Shown: positions 28,363-37,539 of the stretch, piece by piece
Numbering within the stretch: position 1 is the stretch's first letter
Layout of the letters: each line of letters opens with the position of its first letter
IMG/VR virus record: IMGVR_UViG_3300045141_000101
Location: 1-40,792 of that record
Length of the DNA: 40,792 nt
Direction: 5' to 3' (one strand)
Source: a virus
Translations under genes and position numbers: made by a program
The notes under the pieces: model-generated
What the model was told of the DNA's origin: nothing
What the model saw: only the letters and a program-made list of their open reading frames with translations
Databases searched by the model: none

Positions 28363-29882
28363 AAGTCGCGCTCACTGGTGGGGCCTATGAAGCCCGTAGC
28401 GTCGTCGCTTCAGCTCAGCGCTGCGTGAATTTATACGTGGAACCCCTCCCCCAGGAGCAGGGCGAGCCGATGCCCGACGGTCACTACCCGACACCCGGCA
28501 GCCGCATCCTCTGGTCGGTCGGCACCGGCCCGGTCAGGGCGATCCACGAGTGCGCCAACGGTGCGATCATCATGGTCGAGGCCTCCATCGTCTACGCGAT
28601 CGAGCCGGGCAGTTGGGTGCCGACACTGCTCGGCAATATCACGGCGGGACTGACGACGCCGGTCAGCATCGCCGACAACGGCTTCATCGCGGTGATCGTC
28701 GATGGCTCGGCCAACGGCTGGACGGTTGGCCTCGATTTCCTGACGTTCCAGCCGGTTTCCAGTCCACAGTTCTATGGCGGAGACCGGGTGGACTACGTCG
28801 ATACTTTCTTCGTGTTCAATCAGCCGAACACGATCTATTGGTACATCTCCGATCCGTTCGACCCGGCCAATCCTTACGATCTCAACTTCACCCTGGACTG
28901 GCTGGCCGGCAAGGCGGGTCACAGCGACCGGATACAAACCCTGATCGTCGCCAAGCGTGACGTCTGGCTGCTGGGCGCCAAAACAACGGAGATATGGGCC
29001 AACACCGGAGGTGATGGGACGGCGGGCGCGTTCCCATTCACCGCGCAGTCGGAGGTCATCATCGATCACGGCTGCGTCGCGAAATACAGCGCCGCGACCT
29101 ACGACAACAGCGTCTTCTGGCTGGGCGCCAACCGCGCCGGCCAGGGTATCGTGCTCATGGGATCACTTTATTCCGCGAAACGGATCTCAACCTACGCCAT
29201 CGAGGCGGAGATCGCGAAATACGCGACGACCGCCGAGGAGCGCATCTCGGACGCCATCGGCTTTTGCTACAGCCTCGCCGGCCACGCGTTCTATGTCCTG
29301 GTATTTCCCACGGCGGATAAGACCTGGGTCTATGACATCACCACCGGCCATTGGCATCAGTGGATGTGGCTCGACACCAACGGTGACGAGCACCGGCACC
29401 GGGCGAATTGTTACGCTCTCGTGGCTGGCGTGCCGGTGGTCGGCGACTGGCAGAACGGCCACGTCCTCGCGCTCGACCTGACGGTCTACACAGACGTTGC
29501 CGGTGGACCGATCAAACGGGTGCGCTCGTTCCCGCACATGGTCGCCGACGCGGACAGGCTCTTCTTCCGCCAGTTCATCGCCGACTTCGAGACCGGCACC
29601 TCACCAAACCCCGGTGTGATGCCGGGACCGGCAAACACGATTTCGCTGCGGTGGAGCAACGATCGCGGACATACCTGGGGCAACCCGGTCACCCAGTCGA
29701 TCGGCGAGACCGGCGAATACCTGACATCGCTCCAGTGGCAGCGCTTAGGACTTTCCAGAGACAGGGTCTGGGAATTGTCGTGGTCGGTACCGATGCCGAC
29801 CATACTGCAAGGCTGCTTTGTCGATGCGACGCGCGGGGACGAGGCGCCCCCGCCATCGGCGCAACAGGAGCAGGCCGCGTGA
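28359..29882 (+). CDS. P22 gp10-like packaged DNA stabilisation protein
   Basis: A 507-residue protein starting MKVALTGGAYEARSVVASAQ, followed by CVNLYVEPLP, the usual opening of the gp10/tail-hub family. The rest is repeated beta blades (VDTFFVFNQPNTIYWYISDP, VYDITTGHWHQWMW). In P22, gp10 forms a ring below gp4 and carries the tailspikes and needle. Its position after the gp4-like gene and before the needle-like gene agrees. The start at 28359 is supported by the coupled leader ORF; an upstream in-frame start at 28266 lies in the previous gene. Confidence 0.85.
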   Translation: MKVALTGGAYEARSVVASAQRCVNLYVEPLPQEQGEPMPDGHYPTPGSRILWSVGTGPVRAIHECANGAIIMVEASIVYAIEPGSWVPTLLGNITAGLTTPVSIADNGFIAVIVDGSANGWTVGLDFLTFQPVSSPQFYGGDRVDYVDTFFVFNQPNTIYWYISDPFDPANPYDLNFTLDWLAGKAGHSDRIQTLIVAKRDVWLLGAKTTEIWANTGGDGTAGAFPFTAQSEVIIDHGCVAKYSAATYDNSVFWLGANRAGQGIVLMGSLYSAKRISTYAIEAEIAKYATTAEERISDAIGFCYSLAGHAFYVLVFPTADKTWVYDITTGHWHQWMWLDTNGDEHRHRANCYALVAGVPVVGDWQNGHVLALDLTVYTDVAGGPIKRVRSFPHMVADADRLFFRQFIADFETGTSPNPGVMPGPANTISLRWSNDRGHTWGNPVTQSIGETGEYLTSLQWQRLGLSRDRVWELSWSVPMPTILQGCFVDATRGDEAPPPSAQQEQAA

Positions 29883-30697
29883 CCATCCCTCCCGTCATCA
29901 CGCCGTTACTGCAATGGGCCGATGCCAACGGCACTCCTTATGCAAACGGAACAATCACGACCTACATCGTCGGCACGGGCACGCCGAAGACGACCTGGGC
30001 CGATCCCGATCAGTCGTTCGCCAATCAGAACCCGCTGCGGCTCGACGCAGCCGGGCGCTCACAAATGTGGGGTGACGGCGACTACCGACTCATACTGCAC
30101 GACGCCGCCGGCAACCTGATCGCCGACTTCCCGGCCACCACGCTCGTTTCGGCGGCGATGTATCCGGTGATCAACGCGCCCACCATTCCCGACGCGGTCA
30201 ACATGCTCGGTATCAACACGCTGATTTCCGACGAGGCGACAGCGCGGGCGGCGGCCGACGCGGCGGAGCAGAACGCGCGCATCGCCGCTGACAACAATCT
30301 CACCGCCTCGGTCGTGGCGCTTCAGAACGGTCTGGCCGCCACCAATAACAATGTCACCGCCGAGACAACGCGTGCGACCAACGCCGAGAACAATCTACAG
30401 ACCCAGGTCGACAACCTGAACGCGACGGTCGCCTCTGGCCCGGCGGGCGGGGGCGCTCTCACCATCCAGAGCGGCCACGCGGCTACCGACCTCTCGGGCC
30501 ATACCAGGGTTCTGTTTTCCGGCGGCGGGTTTCCGACGGCCGTGACCTCGTTCGTGTGCTCGGTGAACGGCGTGGGAACCGTGGACTCCACGTTGCAGGC
30601 GGTGGCCGATGCGTTCGGGGCCGATGTCTACGCATTGGACTCCGGCGTGCTGGCCACCACGGCGGTGAATTTCTCATGGTTTGCCACCGGTAACTAG
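29879..30697 (+). CDS. Fibre or tail-needle-like coiled-coil protein
   Basis: A 272-residue protein from GTG 29879, overlapping the gp10-like stop (GTGA). Residues 1-85 are a beta head common in phage fibres (PVITPLLQWADANGTPYANG, RLDAAGRSQMWGDGDYRLIL). Residues 115-190 form a coiled coil (EATARAAADAAEQNARIAAD, NNVTAETTRATNAENNLQTQ). A short beta tip ends it. Position right after the gp10-like gene is that of the P22 needle gp26, but the head domain is fibre-like. So it is either the needle or a side fibre. Confidence 0.65.
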   Translation: MTIPPVITPLLQWADANGTPYANGTITTYIVGTGTPKTTWADPDQSFANQNPLRLDAAGRSQMWGDGDYRLILHDAAGNLIADFPATTLVSAAMYPVINAPTIPDAVNMLGINTLISDEATARAAADAAEQNARIAADNNLTASVVALQNGLAATNNNVTAETTRATNAENNLQTQVDNLNATVASGPAGGGALTIQSGHAATDLSGHTRVLFSGGGFPTAVTSFVCSVNGVGTVDSTLQAVADAFGADVYALDSGVLATTAVNFSWFATGN

Positions 30698-30700
30698 CGC

Positions 30701-31423
30701 ATGACCATCGATTGTCCCCTGCCGCACCCCTCGGCGCTGCTCGACAACAACGGATACATGGGCTCGGCGTGGTGGGCCTGCATCAAGGCCGTCCACGAGC
30801 GCACGGGTGGCGCCCAGGGCGTCTCCAGCAAAGACATGGAAGCGGCCATCGGTAATGAGGCGGCGACCCGCGCGGCGGCTGACACAGCCCTCCAGGCGGC
30901 GCTGAACGCCGAGGCGACGGCCAGGGCCAACGGCGACAGCGCGGAGGCGGCGGCACGGGCGGCGGCTGACACCTTCATTCTGACTTATGCCCAGCAGACC
31001 AACGCGCTGCTGCATGAGACGATCACGCGTGGCGCGGCGCCGCTGGATAGTCCTCACTTCACCGGCACACCCACCGCGCCGACGCCGCCTTACGGGGACA
31101 ATGACACGTCGATCGCCACGACCCAGTTCGTCCATACTGAGTTCGCGCCGCTCGTTTCCCCGTTTTTCGGGGGCGCCCCGGCGGCGCCGAACCCCCTGGC
31201 GGGCGACAACGACAACTCGCTGGCGACCACGGCGTGGGTGCAAGGCGAAGTCGCGCGGTTCCTGCCCTATCCCGGCTCCGGCGTGACCTGGGCCGCCGGA
31301 ACCGGTGCGCCGACCGCCAACCTGGCCCGAGGCTCGCTCTGGTCCCAGGTGGACGGCGGAATTGGGTCCACACTTTGGGTGAGTGCTGGGGGAGGCGTCT
31401 GGAATGCAATTGCCGGAGTTTAG
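30701..31423 (+). CDS. Tail fibre-like protein with replaced C-terminus
   Basis: A 240-residue protein. Residues 45-100 are a coiled coil (NEAATRAAADTALQAALNAE). Residues 115-185 hold two fibre repeats of the TGTPTAPTPPYGDNDTSIAT-TQFV type, and the end is LWVSAGGGVWNAIAGV. A second, similar ending (LWVSQGGGSWLVVGGV) lies 750 bases downstream behind an inverted HNH gene. The present last codons (from about 31366) have more A/T at third positions than the rest of the gene. They may have arrived with the HNH element, substituting the original 3' end. Confidence 0.7.
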   Translation: MTIDCPLPHPSALLDNNGYMGSAWWACIKAVHERTGGAQGVSSKDMEAAIGNEAATRAAADTALQAALNAEATARANGDSAEAAARAAADTFILTYAQQTNALLHETITRGAAPLDSPHFTGTPTAPTPPYGDNDTSIATTQFVHTEFAPLVSPFFGGAPAAPNPLAGDNDNSLATTAWVQGEVARFLPYPGSGVTWAAGTGAPTANLARGSLWSQVDGGIGSTLWVSAGGGVWNAIAGV

Positions 31424-32070
31424 GCCACGTGCCGCCATCGTTTCCCAGTGAGAATGCGTCTTATGGTTTCTTTGGCAACGCCGAACTCACGGGCGATGAT
31501 CGAGACAGGGATGCCTTTTTGCCCATGATCCCGAATTACCGGGATAACTGCTTCCGTCAGTTTCGCCATGGGGTGTCCGCTGCCGTGGGTCGCCTGAAAG
31601 GGCGATCGGTTGGGTATATGCTTCCAATCCTCACCGCTCGTAATTCTGGTTATGCTGGTAAGTGACAGATTAAACATCTTGACGAACACCTCGCGAGGGA
31701 CGCCATTGGACCGTTCTGATCTTATCATCTCTATATCGGAGTTGGTCAGCTTTGTTTTGTAGTGCGCTTCCCCTCTGGACTGTCTTCCTTTTGAATCACG
31801 GTCGCGGACATTATCCAAAGATGTACCGAGGACAAGATGACCAGGATTGACACATTTCTTTATATCGCATGTATGCATTACAAACATGGTTCTGGGCGGT
31901 GTTGTTCCATGTTTCAATTCATATGCGATACGATGCGTCGAATACATTCTTCCACCAATCTTGATGGCTCCGTACCCGTTACGTCTACCCCCACCTTGCC
32001 AAAGCCAGCATTCAGCTTGTCCAGCGATTGCCACGCGGCTCCAAAATCTCGCGATGTCATTGCCATTCAT
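31420..32070 (-). CDS. HNH homing endonuclease on opposite strand
   Basis: A 216-residue protein encoded against the late operon. The HNH_3 domain is at about 18-90 (CWLWQGGGRRNGYGAIKIGG, VMHTCDIKKCVNPGHLVLGT). It is followed by two tandem helix-turn-helix units, each ending in the family signature: LTSITRITSGEDWKHI and KETIRRILTGKRWRHV. The other three HNH proteins here have one such unit. The gene is less GC-rich than its surroundings. Its stop overlaps the end of the fibre gene by four bases. It lies exactly between the present fibre 3' end and the remnant of the older one. Confidence 0.8.
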   Translation of the reverse strand: MNGNDIARFWSRVAIAGQAECWLWQGGGRRNGYGAIKIGGRMYSTHRIAYELKHGTTPPRTMFVMHTCDIKKCVNPGHLVLGTSLDNVRDRDSKGRQSRGEAHYKTKLTNSDIEMIRSERSNGVPREVFVKMFNLSLTSITRITSGEDWKHIPNRSPFQATHGSGHPMAKLTEAVIPVIRDHGQKGIPVSIIAREFGVAKETIRRILTGKRWRHVA

Positions 32071-32103
32071 TACACCTATACCCTTCGATGGAACCTGAGT
32101 TTA

Positions 32104-32178
32104 CCCCATATGGTTCAGGATGTCTCCCTCTGGGTCAGCCAGGGCGGCGGATCGTGGCTGGTCGTGGGCGGCGTGTGA
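32104..32178 (+). pseudogene. Remnant 3' end of fibre gene
   Basis: An open stretch of 24 codons with strongly GC-rich third positions ends VSLWVSQGGGSWLVVGGV and a TGA that overlaps the start of the next gene (TGATG). It is homologous to the present end of the 30701 gene (LWVSAGGGVWNAIAGV). It has no start of its own. It looks like the original 3' end cut off by insertion of the HNH element. Confidence 0.6.
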
Positions 32179-32645
32179 TGCGGACCCAGGTCGAGCCCTA
32201 CATGGACGCGGTCGGCGAGCTCGCCCCGCTCTGGCCGTTGCAGTGGGCCGAAGTGTCCACCCACGGCGGCCGGTTCCCCCTCGCGCCACGCTACGAGATC
32301 TACGAAACCCTGGCGAAACACGATGAGTTGGCGCTCGTCACGTTGCGCGACGACGGCAACGTGCTGATGGGCTACTGCCTCTGCTTCTTCGGGCCGGATA
32401 TCCACGCGAAGCACTGCATACAGGCCGCCACCGACGGGATCTTCGTCCACCCGCTGGCGCGCGGCAGGCTCGGCGGCTTTCGCCTGTTGCGCGCGATGCG
32501 GCGAGAGTTGCGAGCGCGCGGGGTGCATCGCTGGGTCGGCGGCGACATCGTGGGCAACGGCCATCGCGTGGGTCGGCTGCTGGAACTGTCCGGGTTCACG
32601 GTCTCTGAAATCGGCTACGCACAATGGCTGGGTGAACCAACATGA
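32178..32645 (+). CDS. GNAT-like acetyltransferase
   Basis: A 155-residue protein. It shows a GNAT-type plan: a central strand pair (LALVTLRDDGNVLMGYCLCF), strand 4 with ATDGIFVHP, then the acetyl-CoA loop LARGRLGGFRLLRAM (R-x-x-G-x-G/A-like). It ends with SGFTVSEIGYAQWLGE. Such genes occur before the ejection-protein genes in several podoviruses, but the substrate is unknown. The ATG at 32178 shares a base with the remnant fibre stop and is preferred over upstream frames. It overlaps the next gene by four bases. Confidence 0.6.
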   Translation: MRTQVEPYMDAVGELAPLWPLQWAEVSTHGGRFPLAPRYEIYETLAKHDELALVTLRDDGNVLMGYCLCFFGPDIHAKHCIQAATDGIFVHPLARGRLGGFRLLRAMRRELRARGVHRWVGGDIVGNGHRVGRLLELSGFTVSEIGYAQWLGEPT

Positions 32646-33433
32646 GCGACATTTTCGGCGTCGGCAGCGCGGTCAGTGGCATCGCCGGCGCGGCGTCTTC
32701 GATCTACGGCGCCAATCTGGCGGCCAGCACCGCGCGCGAAGCCGCCAATCAGGTGCAGAAGCGTTACGAAACCACGCGCGGCGACCTTTCGCCCTTCTTC
32801 ACGACCGGGCAGAGCGTGCTGCCCGACCTCACCAAGGTGGCCCAGAGCGGGCCGACCGGCGGCGGCCCCGACTTCAACGCGCTGGCCTACGCGAACCTCC
32901 CGGGCACGATGACCCAGGCACAGCTGGAGGCGACCCCTGGCTACCAGTTCACCCGCGACCAGGGCCTCGCCTCGGTGCGGGCGCGCAACGCGTCCAGGGG
33001 CCTCGGCATGTCGTCGGCGGCGCTCAAAGGGGCCGCTGAGTATGCCACCGGGTTAGCCGACAAAACTTACCTCGACCAGTTCAATGTGCAACAGCAACGA
33101 TTTGCCGATTATCTCAATCTGAACACCGGCCAGCAAAATCAACTCTCCGGTCAGTTCAACCGGCTGAAGGACGTCGCGACCCTCGGCGAGAACGCGGCGG
33201 CGCAAACCGGCACGATCGGCCAAAGCGCCGCGAACACGGCGGCGGGGTATCTCAACGCGGCCGGCCTCAATCAGGCGGCGGGGTTCCAGAACGCCACCAA
33301 CGCGCTGACCAACGCGGGGAACAATTACGCGGCATACAATGCCTATACGCAACGGACGGGCGGCTATCCGACCTCACAACCCAATCCTGGCGGCGGCGGA
33401 GCGAGCGGCCAGAATTACGGAGAGGCGGCATGA
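32642..33433 (+). CDS. Probable DNA ejection (internal virion) protein
   Basis: A 263-residue protein. The hydrophobic Gly/Ala-rich N-terminus (SAVSGIAGAASSIYGANLAA) is followed by Gln/Asn-rich helices (YLDQFNVQQQRFADYLNLNT) and a Gly-rich tail. This is typical of P22 gp7-like proteins, which leave the virion with the DNA and form a membrane channel. It is coupled to both neighbours by ATGA overlaps in an ejection-protein cluster. Confidence 0.65.
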   Translation: MSDIFGVGSAVSGIAGAASSIYGANLAASTAREAANQVQKRYETTRGDLSPFFTTGQSVLPDLTKVAQSGPTGGGPDFNALAYANLPGTMTQAQLEATPGYQFTRDQGLASVRARNASRGLGMSSAALKGAAEYATGLADKTYLDQFNVQQQRFADYLNLNTGQQNQLSGQFNRLKDVATLGENAAAQTGTIGQSAANTAAGYLNAAGLNQAAGFQNATNALTNAGNNYAAYNAYTQRTGGYPTSQPNPGGGGASGQNYGEAA

Positions 33434-34908
33434 GCGAATCTCTGAACGCACTTCTGAACGCCGGCCACGTGCCAACGGTGCCGGTCGGCGGCCAGGTTCA
33501 GTTCAACCCCCTGGCCGCGATCAATGCCGGCAATCAGGCCGCCGAGCAGAGTTTCAGGACCGATCAGGCGCAGATGCAAACCGGCGCGATGCGATCAGCG
33601 ATGGTCGCGTCCCAGGCCATGACGGTCGCGCGAGACGGTTCCGACGCCAATCTGGCGGCCTCGTTCGCCAATCTGAGGGCGTCGGGCGCGTTCCCCCCGC
33701 AATTGGTCGACCAGGAATACGCACGCTGGAAGGCCATGTCGCCGGAGGAGCGGCAGGACAACGCCCATCGTGTGGGACTGCTGCATCTCGATCAACTGAA
33801 CCGCGTCCTCGGCTCGACAACAATGCAGGACATCGGGGGCCGCCAGGTGGCGGCCACGTTAACTCCAGCCACACCCCGTTCTCCTGGGGGAAATCTCACG
33901 ATAGGCGGTGGCGGCTTTGATACCGGAATGTCGCCAGCACAACGCGGCCAGATCGTTACCTGGAACGACCCGGATGGCACTCCGCACGTGGGCACGGTCG
34001 AGGAGGCCCATAAGGCAATGGGCATCTCGACACCATCGGGTCCGGCGGTGAGCGGTAGCGGCGGCGGGGGTGCGGGTGGTGGTGGAGGCGCGCCGTCAGT
34101 GACACCGCCGCCCCCGCCAGCCGGGAGCAAAGCGCGGACTTCGTCCAACACCACGGTGCCGCCGCCCCCGCCTGACATTCTGAAAGGCCCGATCACCCCT
34201 GATGCGGCCGGAGATGCCGCGCCGCCGAAGAAGGGAGGCGCCAGCATTACCGGTGCGGCTCCCGGCGTAACCGAGGCGGCGAAGCTGAGCGCAGAGGACA
34301 GCGCGAAGGCGGGGACCGCCTTGATGACCCGCGCCGATCAGGTTCCGCAAAACAAGGCCAACTACGCCAATATGTTGAGTGACCTGGACCGGATTAAAAA
34401 CATGCCGCCAGGGAGCGACAAGCAACTTGCTCTTGAAACAATCATCAAAAAAGCGACAGGCTTCAATGTCACCATGACGCCTGATGAAATCGCGGCTGGG
34501 AACAGCTTCACCAAATTGGCCAATCAGACCATAGGTCAGCAACTCACGGCCATGGGAGGTACCGACGCCCGCCAGCAACTCCTCATGGGATCAAATCCGC
34601 ATCTGGATTTGTCCAAACTCTCAAATCAGCAATTATTGCAGATGATGCAAGGCAACGAGGACGCGGTTAACGCCAAATCGCGCGCGTGGCGGGATTGGCA
34701 GCAGCAACCCGGAAAAGGTCCGCATACGTTCTATGAATTTCAGAATGAGTTCAATAAACACTACGATCCTCGCGTCTTTCAACAACAGTACATGGGGTCA
34801 TCCGAGATAGCGCAGTTGCGCGCCCGCCTGGAGAAGGAAGGCGCTCACGCGGTTCAGAAGTTTAAGGAAGATACACAATACGCGCGCGATCATAAGATGA
34901 TTGAGTGA
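33430..34908 (+). CDS. Large ejection (internal virion) protein
   Basis: A 492-residue protein. Residues 1-150 are helical (QAAEQSFRTDQAQMQTGAMR). Residues 195-270 are a Gly- and Pro-rich linker (SGSGGGGAGGGGGAPSV, then two Pro5 runs). The C-terminal half is helical (SFTKLANQTIGQQLTAMGG) and ends basic. Likely co-ejected with its neighbours. The C-terminal half is less GC-rich than the linker. No enzymatic motif is visible. Confidence 0.6.
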   Translation: MSESLNALLNAGHVPTVPVGGQVQFNPLAAINAGNQAAEQSFRTDQAQMQTGAMRSAMVASQAMTVARDGSDANLAASFANLRASGAFPPQLVDQEYARWKAMSPEERQDNAHRVGLLHLDQLNRVLGSTTMQDIGGRQVAATLTPATPRSPGGNLTIGGGGFDTGMSPAQRGQIVTWNDPDGTPHVGTVEEAHKAMGISTPSGPAVSGSGGGGAGGGGGAPSVTPPPPPAGSKARTSSNTTVPPPPPDILKGPITPDAAGDAAPPKKGGASITGAAPGVTEAAKLSAEDSAKAGTALMTRADQVPQNKANYANMLSDLDRIKNMPPGSDKQLALETIIKKATGFNVTMTPDEIAAGNSFTKLANQTIGQQLTAMGGTDARQQLLMGSNPHLDLSKLSNQQLLQMMQGNEDAVNAKSRAWRDWQQQPGKGPHTFYEFQNEFNKHYDPRVFQQQYMGSSEIAQLRARLEKEGAHAVQKFKEDTQYARDHKMIE

Positions 34909-34914
34909 CAACTC

Positions 34915-35544
34915 ATGCCGGATCAACCGATTCCTGATGATCCCTGGGAGGCCGCTCGCGTCGCCGATCCCGCCACTCAACTCGCCGATCCATGGGAGGC
35001 GGCCAGGAATGCTGATCCGGCCACACAACTCGTGGCGCCAACCGCCGCCCCTGTTCCCGACGCCGCGTTGAAAAACCCACCTCGATCCTCTATCGGTGAC
35101 GGCATCGTGGCCACGGCAGCCAAACTAGGCGGGGCCGACAGTTCCTCGATCCGGTCATTCTTCAAACAGACCGGCCAGTCACTTGATCCACGTCAGTCCA
35201 ACTGGTGCGCGGCTTATGTAAACGGTGTGCTGAGTGCGAATGGCGTTCAGGGCGTCACCGGGCCGGGTAAGAACATCGCCACATCGTTCATGAAGTGGGG
35301 CGCTCCGGTTCAGGGTGAGCCGTTGCCCGGCGATGTCATGGTGCTACCACATGGACGTTCTCCTGGCGCGTTGGGTGGTCACGTTGGTATCGCCATGGGC
35401 CAGGTCGCGGACGGCAAGAGCGGCACGTTCTATCTCATGCAGTCCGGTAACGAGAGCGACCGCGTGCAATACACCTGGGAGCCGGCGCGCGGTGTCGTGA
35501 TACGGCGCGCGCCGACGCCTCAAGGGGGTGGGGATGCCCGATAA
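34915..35544 (+). CDS. NlpC/CHAP-like virion peptidase
   Basis: A 209-residue protein. Residues 8-42 contain two tandem copies of DPWEAARxADPATQLA. Residues 85-205 resemble a small Cys-His peptidase of the TIGR02594 type: NWCAAYVNGVLSANGVQG with the catalytic Cys, then GDVMVLPHGRSPGALGGHVG with the His, and a later Asn/Glu pair (MQSGNESD). It lies among ejection proteins, so it may open the cell wall during DNA entry. Since no other lysin is evident in the genome, it could also be the lysis enzyme. Confidence 0.65.
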   Translation: MPDQPIPDDPWEAARVADPATQLADPWEAARNADPATQLVAPTAAPVPDAALKNPPRSSIGDGIVATAAKLGGADSSSIRSFFKQTGQSLDPRQSNWCAAYVNGVLSANGVQGVTGPGKNIATSFMKWGAPVQGEPLPGDVMVLPHGRSPGALGGHVGIAMGQVADGKSGTFYLMQSGNESDRVQYTWEPARGVVIRRAPTPQGGGDAR

Positions 35545-37264
35545 GCCGGATGATGATTTCTGGTCCACGCTGGGGACGAAGAATCCTGAGGCTGCCGCCG
35601 CACCTGAAAATGGCACCAGATCGACTACGGTTCCTCCTGCTTCCGGTGATGATTTCTGGTCAACGCTGGGCAGGCCGCAAGGAGAGTCATCGGCTACTGG
35701 TTCCAAGACGGCCGGAGGGACTTCCGTTGACCCCGAAACCGGCGCTGACGCATCGACGCTCGGCAACGTCGCCAAATCAATTTACCGGGGCATTCATCAG
35801 GGATTTGACGTTCCCGCCGAGTGGCTTGCCGGAGGTGCCGATTGGCTCGCCCGTCAAGCCGGCTACAACACCAATCAATTACAGGTGGCGAGAGACGCGG
35901 CCGCATCGTTCAACCAACCCTATGACGCCGATCCGGCCAATCAGGGTTTGTTGGGGGCCGGAGGGCGCCTGGCCGGAAATGCACTCGCCACGTTACCGCT
36001 TGCCGTGACGGCGGGCGGCCTGGTGGGAACCGGTGCCAGATTAGGCATGGAAGCACTGCCAGCGGCATCAGGATGGGTCGCGCCCATCATAAGCGCGGCT
36101 TCTCGATACATACCGTCGATCGCTGGAGGCGCCGGAGCTGGAGCGGCGGTATCAGGTCAGACGGGAGAACCGGTTGGGGAGGGTGCGCTTACCGGCGCGG
36201 TTTTGGGGGCGGCCGGTCCTGTTTTGAAAGATACTGGCAACGCCCTCCTCGCCAACCGAACCCCCGCCGTGGTCCAGGCGGTCGAGGGTCATGGTATTCC
36301 GCTGCGGCTTGGTCAGGTATCGGGCAACAAGACCATTAGGTATCTGGACGACATCACGGCGCCGGAGGCGTCCAATGCGGCGCAGCGGACAGCAGTGACG
36401 ACGGACGCCGCGCGCTCCATGGGTGTCACGCCTGAATTGGCCGCCGCCAATAATCTGCCACCCGGGCAGATAACACCCGAGATCATGTCCTTCGCACGGA
36501 AACTGAACGGCGGCGTCATGAATGACGTGGAAGGCAAGACGATCATCCAGGGTACGCCTGCCGTCGATTTGGTGACAAACCTTCAGACCATATCGACCGA
36601 CGCGGCGAAAACTCCCAGCGCGTTCGCTGATGTCAAAGGGCACATAAAGGATGTCGTTGAAACGATAGCCAGGAATGGCGGCACGCTGCCCGGTGGCGCG
36701 TATGGTGATCTTATCGCGCACGGCACGCCGTTGGATGTCGCCACCAGAGCGGACAACTCCGTCGTGAGAGAATACGCGGGACGTATCAAGGAAGCGTTGC
36801 AGGATGCTATGCAGGCATCCGCCGCGCCCGAGGATATCGCACGTTATGCCGAAGCGAGGCTGCGCTACAAAAACATGATGACGCTGGCGCCTCTGGTCAA
36901 CAAGGGCGTGCCGGGAGAGATCAGTCCATTGTTGTTACAGGGCGCGGCTAATCGATCATTCAAGAACAACGCTTTTCGTGGTGCCGGGCAACTCGGTGAC
37001 CTGGGTGACGTGGCACAACAATTTTTGAAACCCCCTCCACAGAGCGGCACTGAACCAAGAGAGTTCGTGCGTTCCCTGCTTCAAGGTCATCCGCTCGACA
37101 CGCTCCGCGCCATGTATTCAAAAGGCGTGGCCAGCGGTGTCCAATCAGTGCTTGGTCGTAGTCCGTTGACGCCGCTGGGGGCCGTCCAACCTGGCGCGGT
37201 CAGTCCACTCGTGCCGCTTGCGGTCGAGAACCGGAACCAGTTGCGGCTTCCACCTCCGCCGTAG
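35534..37264 (+). CDS. Large ejection protein (gp16/gp20-like position)
   Basis: A 576-residue protein from ATG 35534 (RBS AAGGGGGTGGGG; GTG 35528 possible). Residues 6-50 hold two copies of DDFWSTLG in an acidic linker. Residues 110-230 are Gly/Ala-rich hydrophobic stretches (NALATLPLAVTAGGLVGTGA, IAGGAGAGAAVSGQTGEPVG) that could enter membranes. The rest is helical. It overlaps the peptidase gene and closes the rightward late operon. Function as a co-ejected channel protein is inferred from composition and place. Confidence 0.6.
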   Translation: MPDKPDDDFWSTLGTKNPEAAAAPENGTRSTTVPPASGDDFWSTLGRPQGESSATGSKTAGGTSVDPETGADASTLGNVAKSIYRGIHQGFDVPAEWLAGGADWLARQAGYNTNQLQVARDAAASFNQPYDADPANQGLLGAGGRLAGNALATLPLAVTAGGLVGTGARLGMEALPAASGWVAPIISAASRYIPSIAGGAGAGAAVSGQTGEPVGEGALTGAVLGAAGPVLKDTGNALLANRTPAVVQAVEGHGIPLRLGQVSGNKTIRYLDDITAPEASNAAQRTAVTTDAARSMGVTPELAAANNLPPGQITPEIMSFARKLNGGVMNDVEGKTIIQGTPAVDLVTNLQTISTDAAKTPSAFADVKGHIKDVVETIARNGGTLPGGAYGDLIAHGTPLDVATRADNSVVREYAGRIKEALQDAMQASAAPEDIARYAEARLRYKNMMTLAPLVNKGVPGEISPLLLQGAANRSFKNNAFRGAGQLGDLGDVAQQFLKPPPQSGTEPREFVRSLLQGHPLDTLRAMYSKGVASGVQSVLGRSPLTPLGAVQPGAVSPLVPLAVENRNQLRLPPPP

Positions 37265-37490
37265 ACCGGGGTGTGATTAGCGCGCCTATGGTCATCATGA
37301 TCAACAGAACGGATACCGTGCTGAGGTAAACAGCCGAAACCAAAAATCGGGTTCTGATTGATCCTCTTGGCAGACGTGCCAGGATTTCGGTGCATGCGGT
37401 GTAGATAAGCATCAGAACGGTCGCCGCGAAAGCGGTCGCCATCACGGCCAGCCACGCGCCGATTAACCAACCCAGGATCGTGGTCACCAC
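37200..37490 (-). CDS. Two-helix membrane protein
   Basis: A 96-residue protein from GTG 37490. Transmembrane helices are at about 4-26 (ILGWLIGAWLAVMATAFAAT) and 47-70 (FLVSAVYLSTVSVLLIMMTI). A polar tail overlaps the 3' end of the convergent ejection gene by 65 bases. As the last gene of the leftward operon it may be a superinfection-exclusion or lysis protein; unproven. An upstream start at 37586 would add a non-homologous-looking basic stretch. Confidence 0.5.
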   Translation of the reverse strand: MVTTILGWLIGAWLAVMATAFAATVLMLIYTACTEILARLPRGSIRTRFLVSAVYLSTVSVLLIMMTIGALITPRSTAEVEAATGSGSRPQAARVD

Positions 37491-37539
37491 GTCCCCAGCA
37501 TCCCCAGTATCCGAGCGAGGCGCTGTCGCTCGGCGGCGG

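Noticed and set aside
32028-32177. N-terminal extension of the GNAT-like gene
   Set aside because: The open frame upstream of ATG 32178 runs through HNH and fibre-remnant DNA in a different frame from the remnant and encodes nothing GNAT-like.
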